Origin: Geosiphon pyriformis
Lineage: Eukaryota > Glomeromycota > Glomeromycetes > Archaeosporales > Geosiphonaceae
DNA length: 64,000 nt
Reading direction: 5' to 3'
NCBI GenBank assembly: GCA_016748015.1
Contig: JAAOMT010000175.1
Location: forward strand, 470,212 to 534,211
A model generated the notes under the pieces. The model saw only the letters and a program-made list of their open reading frames with translations, did no database searches and was not told the origin of the DNA. Made by a program: the position numbers and the translations under genes. Below are positions 1 to 11,256 of the stretch, one piece after another. Each line of letters begins with the position of its first letter. Positions within the stretch are counted from its first letter, which is position 1.

Positions 1-378
1 GTCTTCTCTGAGGCTATCTTTGCAATTGTCTGATGTGTTTCTCTAATTTAGAAACACAGAATGTTAATGGTCTTTAGCGCTTTTCTAATTCTTACAATAA
101 AGCTTTTATCAATTAGTAACAACGTGAATAATCTTGATCAAAGATTATTCTTCCAAGGGATTCAGTTGATGAATGATAGTTTCATTCAATAAATAATACA
201 AGTAAGTTTCTTAATACTTTGAGTTGTGATAGTTCAGTTTTAAATATTCTTTTTCATTTCTTTTTGATTTTAAAGTTTTATGATTCTTTTTGCTAAATTC
301 TTAAACCATAACAGTGTGCTTGGATGGTTTGGCTTTGGCTGGTGGTGCTCTTCCTCTATCTCATTCTCAATGAATGGT
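1..378. other. A+T-rich flank before LINE copy 1, no gene
   Basis: No coding frame is recognisable. A short perfect hairpin (GTGTTTCT and AGAAACAC around a 7-nt loop) lies near positions 38-60. The last 40 bases align with the ORF1/ORF2 junction of the LINE at 24.75 kb (a CTCAATGA-type stop followed at once by the endonuclease frame), so the LINE probably reaches further left, but I cannot align it before about 335. Confidence 0.4.
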
Positions 379-2061
379 CTGGTATAGAAAATTGCTATGT
401 GTAATGTTTGTGGATTGAACAATCCTGCGAAGCAAGATGATGTCATTTATTGGCACAGAGATATGAACAATTTGGTTTCAATTGTTACTGAGACAAAGTT
501 AAAAGATAGAGTTCGGCCTTGAATTGCTAATAAATTTGATGGTGTTCAGGTCTTTGTTTCTGGTTTGGATTCTGGTTACCTTGGTTCTGGTGTGGCGATC
601 ATTATAAACAACACTCTGGCAAAACATGTATATAAAGTTGTTGAGGTTCCTGGATGACTTTTGTCTGTCAAGTTGCTCTTCAGAAATAAGCTCTCAGTGT
701 CGATTCTGGGTTTGTATGTGGGTGCTTTAGTGTTTACACACTTCTTGCAAGCGGATAAGATAAACCATGATGGTTTGGACCAAGAGAAGGTGTTTTTTTC
801 TCTTCTTTGGCACATATTTTATGATCTTCTTTTGTGTGAAGTCAAGAGACAAAAAAGTGTATATGGATACAGATTGGACTCTCGCTTTGTAACCAGAACT
901 GGTTGCTTTAAATTTTGGACTGGTTTGATTTTTTTTTTTGCTGTAGGTGCTTTTGTCGATGATACTATTTGGGTTGGTAGCAGTTAGGCTGCTATGCAAC
1001 ATATTCTTAATGTTGCTAGTGAATTTTTTTGGATCAATAATATTTCAATTAATAATGACAAAATGGTAGCCATTTCTATTAATTGCAGAGTCTCTGAGCC
1101 TTGTTTGCTGATCAGCAGTTTGCCTATTTCAATAGCCAAAAAAGGAGAGTCTTATTAGTACTTGGGCATTTTTCTGTTTACTTAAGGTTTGTCGAATCCT
1201 AGCTTGGCCAAGACCCATCTAAATGTTTAGTTTTTTACCAATCTCGTGCTGAGGAAGACTGTCTCTAACAAACAGTTCTCGTATTTGGTGTCAGCAGTTC
1301 TTCACTTCATTATTACATACAAAACTCAGTTCAGTTTTGTTTCTATTAATGTATGTGCGAAATGAGACACTATGATTTGCAAGGGTCTGAAATCCAAATT
1401 TGGCTTGCCATGTGACTTTTCCAATGATGTTATTCACCACCTTTCTTTATATGATTTGAAGTCTTTTGAACAGATTCAAGCTGAAAACAAGTCAGCTTCT
1501 GTTGTTGGTTTTGTCAATTCTGTTGATATCTTGAGCCATTTGTTTGTGCATAGATTATATAACTTGCAGGTTTTCAGCTGGCACCCTTGCCACCTCCTGT
1601 TTTTTTCTTTACATGTTAATATCAATCCTTCAAATAACTTTTTGGCCAGCATTATCTGGATTTTTTTGGGGTGCAACTTTTCTCTGAATGGTCTTGTGAC
1701 TAATGCTTTTTGTTTTCCAAGTGAAACTCTTATGTCTGTCATTCTTGGTAAGCCCACCTTTTATAAATATGTTTTTTCACTTCAGCATTATGGAATTGCT
1801 TTGTTGAGCAGCTTTGCAGTCATACTGGTTCTGTTTTCGAATGGAAGACTTTCAAGCAGTGGAAAAGATTGGACCCTCAGAACCCAGTTTCTTATTGGTT
1901 TGATGTTTCTGTTTGCTATCTGAATAATTCTGGGCTGTCTTCTGTTTGCAATTCTCTGTTGCCATGCATTGGTTTGTCTAACATTCTTGAGTCTTATAAG
2001 TTTGAAGTTGTGTGCAATTGTCTGTTGAGAGTTGATTCTGGTCATCTTTTTTTGTTTACAA
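379..2061 (+). pseudogene. LINE copy 1, 5' part: endonuclease N-terminus fused to reverse transcriptase
   Basis: This is the ORF2 remnant of a non-LTR retrotransposon. From about 397 the frame reads CNVCGLNNPAKQDD and TETKLKD, the N-terminal motifs of an APE-type endonuclease, matching the minus-strand LINE at 24.75 kb. At 765/766 it jumps from endonuclease (...ADKIN) straight into reverse transcriptase (HDGLDQEKVF...), so about 1.7 kb is missing. The RT active site FVDD (952-963) is intact, the only LINE RT in this window where it is. In-frame stops occur at about 522 (TGA), 655 (TGA), 985 (TAG) and others, with a frameshift near 1920. The thumb region continues (1372-1923) to the Gypsy insertion at 2062, and the RNase H and C-terminus resume at 12112. 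It could not make protein. Confidence 0.85.
2058..2061. repeat. Left target-site duplication of the Gypsy element (ACAA)
   Basis: The four bases before the 5' LTR are ACAA. The four bases after the 3' LTR are ACGG. Reading the LINE through the insertion gives ...LFLFT then DNSL, aligning with LSVYTDGSL of the minus-strand copy, if one copy of ACGG is counted once. ACAA is then ACGG after two G-to-A changes. Confidence 0.55.
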
Positions 2062-2857
2062 TGTTACTTATAGAAAGAAAACATATATAGGGAAATAGTA
2101 GACCAATAAGCGAATAGTATGTAGTATGTGAGCACATTGCTCAGCAATGTGGAGCAATGTCAGAAAACATGGCACATTGTTCAGCAATGTGAAGCGATGT
2201 TAGAAAATTAGGGCACATTGTTTAAAAAATCATAACACATTGCTCGAGAATGTGAGCAATCTCATAGAACATCAATTATGTATATATAGCAATAATATTA
2301 GAAGTAGAAAAAGCAGAATCTATCAGTTTGAAACCTTCCATATCACAAATATCAATAAATAATTATTCACTATCTCAATCTACTCTCCACTATCAACACT
2401 TTATGTTGATAGTAATTAATACTTAATCATATTGGAACAATAGTTCTTGATCATGGCTATTGATGGGATACTAACTTGCAATTGCTTTTGTTATTTCTTT
2501 ATTTTCTTTTATTTTCTTTTATTTTTTTTTGTTATTTCTTTGGTTTTACTAAATTGATTAAGGATTAAGCGCTAAGATACAGACGTTATAGGAACTGGTA
2601 AAAGACCTGTGAAACAAGGGTAGAACACTCATAGATTTGAAGATAGCTTACCAGGAGGATTACCAGCCATTACACTGAGAAAAAAATTCGACAAAATTGC
2701 AATTCTGGAAGGCTACTGAAAACAACTATTAAATCTCTGTCCATTATACAAAGAATTCCACAACCAAAACCTTCAGATATCAACACTTGAGTACCAACCA
2801 AGCACCAAGTTATGGATTTGTTATTTGACTTGAGACCCCAAATAATTATCTGTAACA
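2062..2857 (+). repeat. 5' LTR of the Gypsy element (796 bp)
   Basis: The LTR starts TGTTACTTATAG and ends ATTATCTGTAACA, giving perfect TGTTAC/GTAACA termini. Its U3 part (about 2130-2270) contains imperfect repeats of about 38 bp built on the palindrome CACATTGC-TCA-GCAATGTG. A pyrimidine/A-rich block (TTATTTTC repeats) lies near 2500-2535. It differs from the 3' LTR mostly by transitions and lacks roughly 59 bp of the repeat block present there. Confidence 0.92.
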
Positions 2858-2859
2858 TT

Positions 2860-2872
2860 TGGTGCTCCTTGT
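2860..2872 (+). other. Putative primer-binding site
   Basis: TGGTGCTCC starts three bases after the 5' LTR. A PBS begins with TGG, the complement of a tRNA CCA end, so a tRNA ending GGAGCACCA would fit; I did not assign the tRNA. The same TTTGGTGC block, reverse-complemented as GCACCAAA, sits at the LTR edge of the relics at 50.0 and 56.64 kb. Confidence 0.6.
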
Positions 2873-2917
2873 GAGATATAATCCTACAGAGAACCAGCAT
2901 CAACAAATAAATCAACA

Positions 2918-5050
2918 GTGGCAGAATCAGAAAATATAGGAGCAAACCATTTAGGATTCACGAAATTTTTATTTCAATACTACTGTCAACACTTGAGATT
3001 GAACCACAATCAGATATTAGCAGAATTAGCCTTCAATTTTTACGTCAACAAAAAAATTGCCTATTTGTTAGGAACACTAGTAAACACTGAATCAGTGAAA
3101 GAAACTTTTTACCATGAATTAATCCAAAACACCAGCTTACCAACAAATTATAATTTTGCATTCATTATCATTGAGATTAATAAAGAAATTGAACATTACA
3201 CACAACAAAGATACCCAATTACTTATGCCAATAAAAACAAAAGAAAATTACAAACATCAGCAGTAACACCTTAACAGATCCAACCACCCACTTGGAAGAA
3301 ACACAGAATTGAATTACCAACAAATTCATCATATCACTATACACTTGGAAGCACCATCAACATCACAGCAACAGATGTGTCCACATCACATGTGACATCA
3401 ACCTTTGGACAATTTCCATTTTAGAGTAAACAAAGGAAAAAAGATCTTCTAGAACCATATGGTGCATATTTCGAAGGATTTAAGTCACAATCTTTAATGC
3501 TATCAGGACTTCAATCTCCACTACTGCAACCAGATTTTGGAACCACAAGTCCCTAGGAAGTAATGGATTCGAAAGAAGAACAAAAAAAAAAGGAAGAAGA
3601 ATCTGAAGATAAAGAATTTACATACCAGAACCCAATCCCAGAAAACCCGAACATTGAAATCCCGAATTTTCAGACTTAGCAAAATCCAAATTTGGAAAAT
3701 CCAGAAATTAAGACTTCAAATTTCCAAATACAGCACAATCAGAACAATCACAATCCCAACATTAATAATCAACAACACTTACCTCCAGTAATCGTGATTA
3801 ATCCAGCTCTACCAATTGATGAACAGCAACAGCAGCTACTTCAACCACCTCAACAACCACAGCAGCCACTTCAACAGCTGCAACAACAACTGCAATAACC
3901 AAATGTCAATCCAATGGCCTATGCTCTGATAGCAAAACTTAAGAAATTCACCAGTGAAAAAGACAATGCCCAAGTGTGGCTAAACAATATGAAGAAAGCC
4001 ATTGTAGCCAACAGCTGGAATGATGCCAGAGTCATGCAGGCCATTCCTTACTTTCTCCAAGATACTGCCAATTCATGGTATTAAAGCTTGACTAACAAAT
4101 CCCAAGATTTTGCTGTATTCAAGCTTGTATTCCTACAATACTTCAGCAACAATAATAGTATTATTTGGCTAGCAAACACTTTCACCACTATCAAACAAAG
4201 AAAAAATGAAGCAATCACTACTTATCTAAGATGCTTTTATAGGAATCTGCACCAAATTCAAGCAATCCAGGCTGACTATTTTACAGCACCCCAAATCCTA
4301 AACCAATTTATTAGAGACCTATGCAGTAGCATCCTCCAATGCATATGTCCAATGCATTCAGCAGACCTTCAAGCCACAGTTACCAATGCCTGAGATTTTG
4401 AAGCAGCTGAACTCAAAGCTAACCATGCCCAAACTGTTAATCTAGTGATGAATAGATTATCTGAATTGGATTCCAAATTGAAACAATTCAGTGATTCCAT
4501 CAATCAGAAATTAAAGGAATACTTAGTTGACAATCGCACAATTTATTAGCCACCCCAACGATACAATAATTTAGGAATCACAAATTGCCCACAAAATCAT
4601 TTGCATTCCTTATCATTATCCAATCAGCCATGGCAGTAAGAAACACATATCTGCTACTACTATGGTAAACAAGGACATTTGAGAATTAATTGTTGGTTAA
4701 GAATAGAAAACCAATGATTGGAAAATCAATATCAAAACCCCGATTGCAGATTTCCAACTCTGAATTATTAAGCAAGCTCAGCAACATATCAACTGACTTA
4801 CCTGCCAATGACGCAACTGCCAATATATCAACCACCCATATATCAACCTTCAGTTTATCAACCACAGCCACCAATAATATATCAACTGCCACAGCCACAA
4901 ATAATTTATCAGACACCCACAGCTCAAACACTGCCATCAAACCCAGCTCAAATAACATTAGAGAACTCTAAATCAAGAGTTACCCAAAACTGGAGATTGG
5001 CAATGGTTGTTCACCAACTGATTCCCAGTTCACCCAACCAGCTGTCCAGA
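2918..5050 (+). pseudogene. Gypsy gag with broken zinc knuckle
   Basis: This is the structural (capsid/nucleocapsid) part of the gag-pol frame, starting at the first ATG after the PBS (MAESENIGANHLGF). An N-terminal block (about residues 1-110) is followed by a polar Pro/Gln/Asn-rich stretch (3690-3898). A capsid-like segment reads AQVWLNNMKKAIVANSWNDA and continues to about 4390, and then there is a coiled-coil-like part. The zinc knuckle (4652-4693) should be CX2CX4HX4C but reads CYYYGKQGH..., so the second Cys is Tyr, consistent with TGT to TAT. It is followed by YQxP-type repeats (about 4800-4930). About a dozen in-frame stops (e.g. 3271, 3898, 4391) break it. The same N-terminus is readable on the minus strand at 49655-49867. 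Confidence 0.85.
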
Positions 5051-5194
5051 TCATGACAGTGAAGTTCAGGAACCGGGTATACTCAAAACCCAAGTTTCCA
5101 GAACTATTTAAGTCTTCTGGTTACCCCAGAAGGCACCTCACTCAACAACTGGGAACCCAAACAGAAGCAACCACTTACCAATATTCTGCCAGCT

Positions 5195-5700
5195 ACTGTC
5201 ATGGAAGACGAGTCTCTAGTAGTTATATTTCTTTTTGAAATTAAGGAACTAACAGAAACTTCGTTGTTCAGTGGAGCCACACTCGAGGAAAAACCTATCA
5301 CAGCAATGTACATAGATGCCAAAATTAATGGTCAGTTCATTAAACTGATCCTAGATAGTGGATCAGCTGACAATATCATCACAAGACAGTTCATGGACCA
5401 ATTAGGTCGCCAAGTTAATTGAGCTGCCAGTACAAAGATAATTACCACTAATAGAGCCACTAAGACACCAATTGGTAAAATAGATGCCCTACCCATTGAA
5501 GTCAATGGCATCATTGTACTGATCAAGATATTAATTATAGAAGCCACTTAGTACTAAGCACTTGTTGGCAATGACTGGCTGTTCAAAACCCATGTGATAC
5601 TCGATTGGAACACCCAAGAGCTTCAGTTTAGTCAAAACGGTCAATACACATGTGTACCAGCCACATGTGGCCACTTCAAACCCATCACCATGCCATCAGC
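5195..5700 (+). pseudogene. Gypsy aspartic protease
   Basis: This retropepsin-type aspartic protease would process the polyprotein. The active site reads LILDSGSADNIIT with the catalytic D-S-G at 5354-5362. The ALVGNDWL block of the C-terminal half is at about 5558. It is in the same frame as gag, so no frameshift signal was needed. Stops at 5420 (TGA, expected Arg) and at 5549 and 5555 (TAG and TAA where Gln is expected: EAT*Y*ALVGNDW) show the C-to-T damage. The decayed copy at 47591-47860 has the catalytic triad changed to D-N-R. Confidence 0.85.
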
Positions 5701-6026
5701 ACCATTCATCGAGTTTGAAGAAGAAAAAAAGAAACCTACTTGAGAAGCATACCAAGTCTTTTGGGCTGATGAAGACCACAATAAGTTGCTGTCAATACTC
5801 TTCTGGGATGACAACAACAAAGGAAAGCAGGAAAAAGAACTTACCTAGAATATCAACCAAGCCTGGGAAACTGATAACAACCAAGATAAATCAGCAAACT
5901 GGGAGTGGAAAAAAACAGACAAGGGAAAGGGAAAAAAGAAGAAAAAAGAAACCACTTTCACCAGCAGTACTTATAGTTCATATGCTTACACCTCATTACA
6001 ACCACCCAATTATCATCGACCAAAAT

Positions 6027-6680
6027 TAGAATGTGTCAATTGTGGCAAGAAATTGTCATCAATAGGTGCTTGCTGTGGCAACAATGAAGAATATGCCATG
6101 GCCACAAAATTTTATTGCCATTCATGTGTCATAGAACACTTTGGATGACCGAAATGACAAGAAAAGTGGAATAATCAACCCTGTCTTACATGTGAAATTA
6201 TCTTACTGGACAAAAGAATGTGGAATAACATTCCTGGACATGGAGGAATATGTGACAAGACATACCAGTACACCATTTTGATAAACAACTGGATATGCAA
6301 GGGAACACCAATTGATGATGCATGGAAAAGAGCATTGTAACAATTAGAAGGATATTTCCATGATGAACATAAACTTTGGAGAATGACGTATGTGAAAACA
6401 GAAGGTGTGACAACTAGTGAACTACTGGAAATTAAAAACAACCCTCTATTTCTTCCTGAACCCAAATATGTCCAAACTTTTAACATCTTTGGCAACATTG
6501 AGAATGACCCAAAGGAATTCCACAAACATTATCAGTGATTAGCATCTACTAGAAAAGAGCAGAAACAACACTTGGAAAAACTAAACACCCAATTATGTGA
6601 CCACTGTTTGATCTCATATAACTTCCAATATTGTAATAAGTGTGACCTCATTTACAATCCACCACCATGCATGATCTACA
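6027..6680 (+). pseudogene. Cys-rich, probably zinc-binding module between protease and dUTPase
   Basis: The gag-pol frame holds several Cys pairs: CVNCGKK (about 6030), ACC, YCHSC, PCLTC, and further on LCDHCLIS and YCNKCDLI (about 6595-6650). The arrangement of CX2C pairs with intervening His suggests two zinc-binding clusters. I recognise the block as typical of this fungal Gypsy family but know of no assigned function; nucleic-acid or protein binding is a guess. TGA stops in GxPKxQEK (6146 and 6155) fit CGA to TGA. An acidic Asp/Asn/Ser-rich linker (6720-6860) separates it from the dUTPase. Confidence 0.6.
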
Positions 6681-6865
6681 CAATCCCAAAAGAAGACAAA
6701 CCAATGAGCAACTGCACATCAGAATTGGAATCAGTTTTTAATTCCGATTCAAACTCTGACAATGATAATGATGAAAACACCAGTTTCAGTTTTGCTCAAT
6801 ATGGCAATAAAAGTCTCAACAATTCAGACTCTGATTCAAACCCAGAAATATACATTGCACTTCCT

Positions 6866-7350
6866 GATCTCTCTAAAAAACAGGAACTTAAATGGTACAG
6901 CAATAATACTGAAGGTATTATGTCTAAACATGTGCATAATACTGATACAGGGTTTGATCTGAGATATTCAGGGAAGGATGTCATCAAATTGGAACCAAAT
7001 TTGCACACATGTATTGATCTCAAAATAGCTCTGGAAATTCTGGCAACAATCATGATTCAATTAGCATCTAAGAGTAGTCTAGTAAAAAAAGGAATTAATA
7101 TCAGAGGAGGAATAATTGACACAGAGTATGTAGAAAATATCATTATTATGCTACAAAATGACTTGGAAAAGGCCTATACTATAGAGCCAAATGAAAAGAT
7201 AGCACAGGCAATATTCCTATCTCTGGTGAAAATAGCTTAGTTAGTTTCAATAGGAAATAGAGAAGAATTAGGGATTACTGCTAAAGAGATACAGGGATTT
7301 GAATCAACGGATAGAATAGATATACCAGTTAATATGGCAGAGAAAGAGAT
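6866..7350 (+). pseudogene. dUTPase domain in gag-pol
   Basis: A dUTP pyrophosphatase would hydrolyse dUTP to dUMP and so limit uracil incorporation during reverse transcription. All five family motifs can be placed in order: DTGFDLR (motif 1, about 6944), ASKSSLVKKGI (motif 2, about 7060), GGIIDTEYVENI (motif 3, with the Asp and Tyr of the uracil pocket, about 7105), EPNEKIAQAIF (motif 4, about 7186) and QGFESTDR (motif 5, about 7292). Motif 5 normally reads GFGSTGR; here both later glycines are Glu and Asp, each one G-to-A change away. A stop at 7238 (TAG where Gln is expected) lies after motif 4. It is inactive as it stands but clearly a dUTPase, in frame between protease and RT. Confidence 0.85.
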
Positions 7351-7399
7351 TATTGACAAAGAAGAAATTATCTCAACTCATTAATCAATCTCCATTCTA

Positions 7400-9160
7400 T
7401 CATATGACCAGTATATGTTAGCCATAAAAAGAAAAGTAAAGAATCAAGCTCAGTTGTTTAAAGCAGAAGCTGCCATGTGTGAATTAGGAAAGGTTGGGCT
7501 CACCAATCTCTACATATCAGCCAACAGTCCCAAAAACATCAAAATTTCTATCTATAATACAACTGGAAAGGTCATCAAAATACCAAAGGAAACTACCATT
7601 GGATATTTAACCACTCAAGTTGAGGATCAACCACCAAACCATGTTCCAGATTTTCCACAGCTTTGCAGATATGTGGACATTACATCCCAAACCATCTATA
7701 AACAAAGTAAATGTTATCTGCTCCAACCAGAACAATTGGAACAGATGAATATAGAGAATCTAAACCCATTTCAACAAATGCAACTAAAGATATTACTCAG
7801 CAATTTCAATGACATTTTTGCTAGTAAAAATGAATTTGGCTGCACCAACATCATTCAGCATCAGATTAAGACTGGAGATGCAATGCCAATCAAGCAAAAA
7901 ACATACAGAATACCACCAGCTAGCCATAAGATTATTTGTCAAAAAATTAACCATATGCTTAACAACGGGCTAATTCAGCCATCCATGAGTCCCAATGGTC
8001 ATTACCAGTAATATTAGTCTGGAAAAAAAATGGAAAAATCCGTTTTTGTGTAGACTACTGGAAACTGAATAAAGTAACAAAAGGTAATAGCTATCTAACT
8101 CCAAAGATCCAAGAACTATTTGATGCTTTTGGAAGAAATAAATGATTCTCAACACTAGATTTAGATAGTGGCTACTGACAAGTAGCCATGAACCCAGCCG
8201 ACAAAGAAAAAACAGCATTCACAACAAGAGAAGGAAATTTTGAATTTGAAGTCATGCCATTTGGTTTGATGAATGCTCCAGCAATATTCTAATGGCTTAT
8301 GAAAATTGTCTATACTAGATTACTATAAAAATCAGTAGTTGTATACTTAGATAACACAAATGTATTCTCCAAGACATTTGATAACCATCTATATCATTTC
8401 CAACAAGTATTTGAAAGACTCAGATGAGCAGAATTGAAACTAAATGCCAACAAATGCTTCTTTGGCAAAACTGAACTCAAGTTTTTAGGACATGTAGTAA
8501 GCAAAAATGATATTAAAACAGATCCAAATAAAATTGCCATAGTAAAAAACTTTCCAGTACCAAATAATCTTATGGAATTGAGAGCATTTTTGGGATTTGC
8601 TAAATACTATTGCTGCTTTATTAAGGACTTTTCCAAAATAGCTCAACCACTACACCAACTCCAAACAAAAAATGTGAAGTATGAATGAACAGAAACTCAA
8701 CAAGAAGCTTTTAATATATTAAGAAGAAAGTTTATCCAAGCTCCAGTATTAATGTATCCAGACCACAACAAACCATTCATAATCACCACCGATGCATCAG
8801 ACCAAGCATTAGGAGCAGTACTTTTACAGAAAAGATCTGATAGAAGAGAACATCCAGTAGCTTACACCAGTAGAAGTTTAAGTTCAGCTGAGAAGAACTA
8901 TGGAACTCCAGTACTAGAACACTTAGCTATCTATTGGGCTGTCATCAAATAGAAAGAATACTTGAGTCAAAAGTTTGAAGTGTACACTAATCACAAGGGA
9001 TTGATTTCAATCCAGAAACAAAAATTTGCAGACAATTGCCATGTCAGATAGAAAATAGAACTTTCACTATTTAATTATACAGTACATTATAAAAAGGGAA
9101 AAAACAATGAAAATGCCAACAGACTGTCGTAAATGAGACAAATCTAAAAACATTCTAATC
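7400..9160 (+). pseudogene. Gypsy protease-RT linker, reverse transcriptase and RNase H
   Basis: A linker (7415-7900, with TGKVIKIPKETTIGYL, typical of the protease-RT connector) leads into RT (about 7880-8690). Just after MSP (about 7990) an extra base shifts the frame from the gag frame to the next one; the expected W-S-S-P-V motif is lost there. RT motifs follow: [36 protein letters not shown]. The active site VVYLDN (8341-8355) should be YLDD, so the last Asp is Asn by one G-to-A. Stops at 8143 and 8176 (TGA for Trp), about 8290 (TAA for Gln) and 8686 (TGA for Trp) occur. RNase H follows: TTDASDQALGAVL (about 8790), AYTSRSLSSAEKNY, and NENANRLS near 9120. Confidence 0.88.
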
Positions 9161-9299
9161 CAAAAAGAAAAAAAAATATACAAAAATACCAACAACTTCA
9201 ATATTATATAAATACCCAATTGTTCAAAAAAAAATTATATCAAAAAGAACAAAAGAACATAAAACAACAATCAAAATATTTCATCAACCATCAAAATAT

Positions 9300-10480
9300 A
9301 CTTTACTAGAAGAACAAAAGAAATCCAGATCAACCAACTAGAGTAATCACAGAACCAGAGAAAGAAACACTATTATTCAACATACATTCAGACCCAACAG
9401 CAGGATATTTTCATAAAGAAATGACCATAAAAAGAATCAGAAAGAGATATTATTGGCCATTAATGTATTCAGACATCATTCAATATGTCCAGAATTGTGA
9501 TGCTTGTCAAAAAAAAGGTGGAACAAGACTAAGTGAATCATTAAGACCAATCAAAATGGGACAACCATTCGATCATATTGGAATTGACTTAGTCGAATCA
9601 TTAACAATTACCAGCAGAGGCAACAGATATATCGCAGTAGTCATGGACTATTTCACTAAATGGCCAAAAGCAAAAGCTATTTAAAAAGCAGATGCAGAAT
9701 CCATTGCCAAATTTGTTCATCAAGATTTAATTTGTCGACATGGATGTCTAAAAGAACTATTATTAGACCAAAGAACTCACTTTGTAAACAGAACATTAGC
9801 AGAATTAAATCAGAAATTTGGAATCAAAAGACCATTATCATTATCATACCATCCACAAACAAATGGATTAGTTGAGAGATTTAACAGAACATTATGTAAA
9901 GCAATCACCAAGATCAGTCAAGAAAATCAGGATGAATGGGATTTGTTTATACTGTCAATATTATTTGCTTATCGGACAATAAAGCAAGACACTACACAAG
10001 CAACACTATTTGAATTAGTATATGGTAGAACAGCAATATTACCAGTTGAGATAAAAGTCACCACTTATCCAACAGAACCAATAACTGAAGACAATTTTTA
10101 GAAAATGTTGCTAAAAAAAACATATAATTTAATGGAAACATTAGAAAATAAACAGCGAAGAGCAGCTGATAACATCCAGAAGTTACAAGAAAAACAAAAA
10201 AAAAGACATGATAATCAACTATCAGACAAACCAGTTGAATTCAAGATTGGAGACAAAGTACTTTTATATCATACCAAAGTGAAAAAACAATGGAGTGGAA
10301 AATTCGACCCCAAATGGAATGGACCATTTCACATAGAAGAAATTCTTGAAAATAGAGCTTATAAACTAAAATAGAACAACAAAATCTTAGCCAAAACAGC
10401 ACATGGTGATCGACTAAAACCATATCACCAGATAACATTATCATTCACCAATAACATTCTACAACTGGAAGTACAAAGAA
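9300..10480 (+). pseudogene. Gypsy integrase with GPY/F module
   Basis: This is the integrase for DNA insertion. The zinc-binding HHCC region ends with NCDACQKK (about 9495). The catalytic core keeps all three acidic residues: Asp in GIDLVES (9586), Asp in LLLDQRTHF (9766) and Glu in GLVERFNRTL (9874), i.e. D-X59-D-X35-E. The C-terminal KFDPKWNGPFHIEEILENRAYKLK is the GPY/F motif. No chromodomain is recognisable after it. Stops (9682, 10099, 10372) are TAA or TAG at expected Gln positions. The region is traceable in the minus-strand relics at 16.4-18.2 and 42.7-43.8 kb. Confidence 0.88.
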
Positions 10481-10832
10481 TACTAGTTCAACCAGATGAA
10501 ATTCTACAAGATCTGGAACCAATCATAGTTATTGAACCAAACACATCAAATTGAACAACCAAAAGAATATATAAAGACACAGTACACACAACAAAAGCAA
10601 CCAAGAAAAATGGAAATACCAGATCATATCCACACTATAGCTTAACAATTGTTCCAGGCCTTAAGTAAACAATAGTTAAACATGAAAATTATTATTAACA
10701 AACAAATAATTTGCTATTGAAACACAAAGAAAGACAAAGAACACACTATATCAGCGACCACCAAAGAATGATAAAAACTGATCAGATAACATAATAGAAA
10801 AAGTAAAGAACACTTTTGGGAAAATACCTATT

Positions 10833-11240
10833 ATGGCACCAACAGAAAAACTTACAAAAGAGAATTGAAAGCAATAGACAGAACAACTTCTAATATCATA
10901 CTGTTACTACCAGTTAGGTCGAAAGTTAAATATTTAAGAATTGTATATCGACAAATCCAAGAGAATATTTAACCAAAACATAATACAGCAAATTGAAGAA
11001 TTTATTGGAAAAAAGACAAACTCAACACTACATGTGAGAACAATTTATTGACTGCACAACATATTTCAGAACTATCCAGAAATACTGTTACACTCTGATA
11101 TGGAAACCATAACCATTAATCAATGGGAAAGAATGAACAATGTACAAGTAGAAGACATGAAAAATAAAGTCGACAAACAATACTAGAAAAAGAAGTATTA
11201 AAGCTAATTCAAAATAAAGATTTCGATGGAGCTCAATATT
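10833..11240 (+). pseudogene. Extra ORF between integrase and 3' LTR
   Basis: A decayed reading frame of about 135 codons begins MAPTEKLTKEN and runs through QQIEEFIGKKTNSTLHVRT and TITINQWERMNNV, ending KDFDGAQY after an apparent frame slip near 11170. No known domain is recognised; it is polar with amphipathic helix character. It is not random: the minus-strand relic at 15650-15874 translates to KQIKQFIKKNNLILYYKAIY...KIITVNNIKKL at the same place between integrase and LTR, and the relic at 41.85-42.25 kb carries the same block. Function unknown; an accessory protein or a 3' domain cut off from pol are the options. Confidence 0.6.
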
Positions 11241-11256
11241 AAAAAGAAGGAGATAA
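11241..11256 (+). other. Polypurine tract
   Basis: AAAAAGAAGGAGATAA directly precedes the 3' LTR start TGTTAC, the usual place for plus-strand priming. The relic at 41.84 kb keeps the complement (TATCTTCTTTTTT) at its LTR edge. Confidence 0.65.

Noticed and set aside
6866-7350. dUTPase as a captured stand-alone host gene
   Set aside because: It shares the gag-pol frame with protease and RT, is flanked by element-specific modules, and has no start, stop or introns of its own.
2918-10480. Alternative genetic code (TAA/TAG as Gln, TGA as Trp) to explain in-frame stops
   Set aside because: TAA, TAG and TGA all occur, TGA stands for both Trp and Arg positions, catalytic residues are mutated as well, and the host gene uses TAA only at its end. 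Point-mutation decay explains everything.
10375-10480. Chromodomain after the integrase GPY/F motif
   Set aside because: The sequence after YKLK reads NNKILAKTAHGDRLKPYH, normal for the end of GPY/F; no aromatic cage or chromodomain pattern follows.
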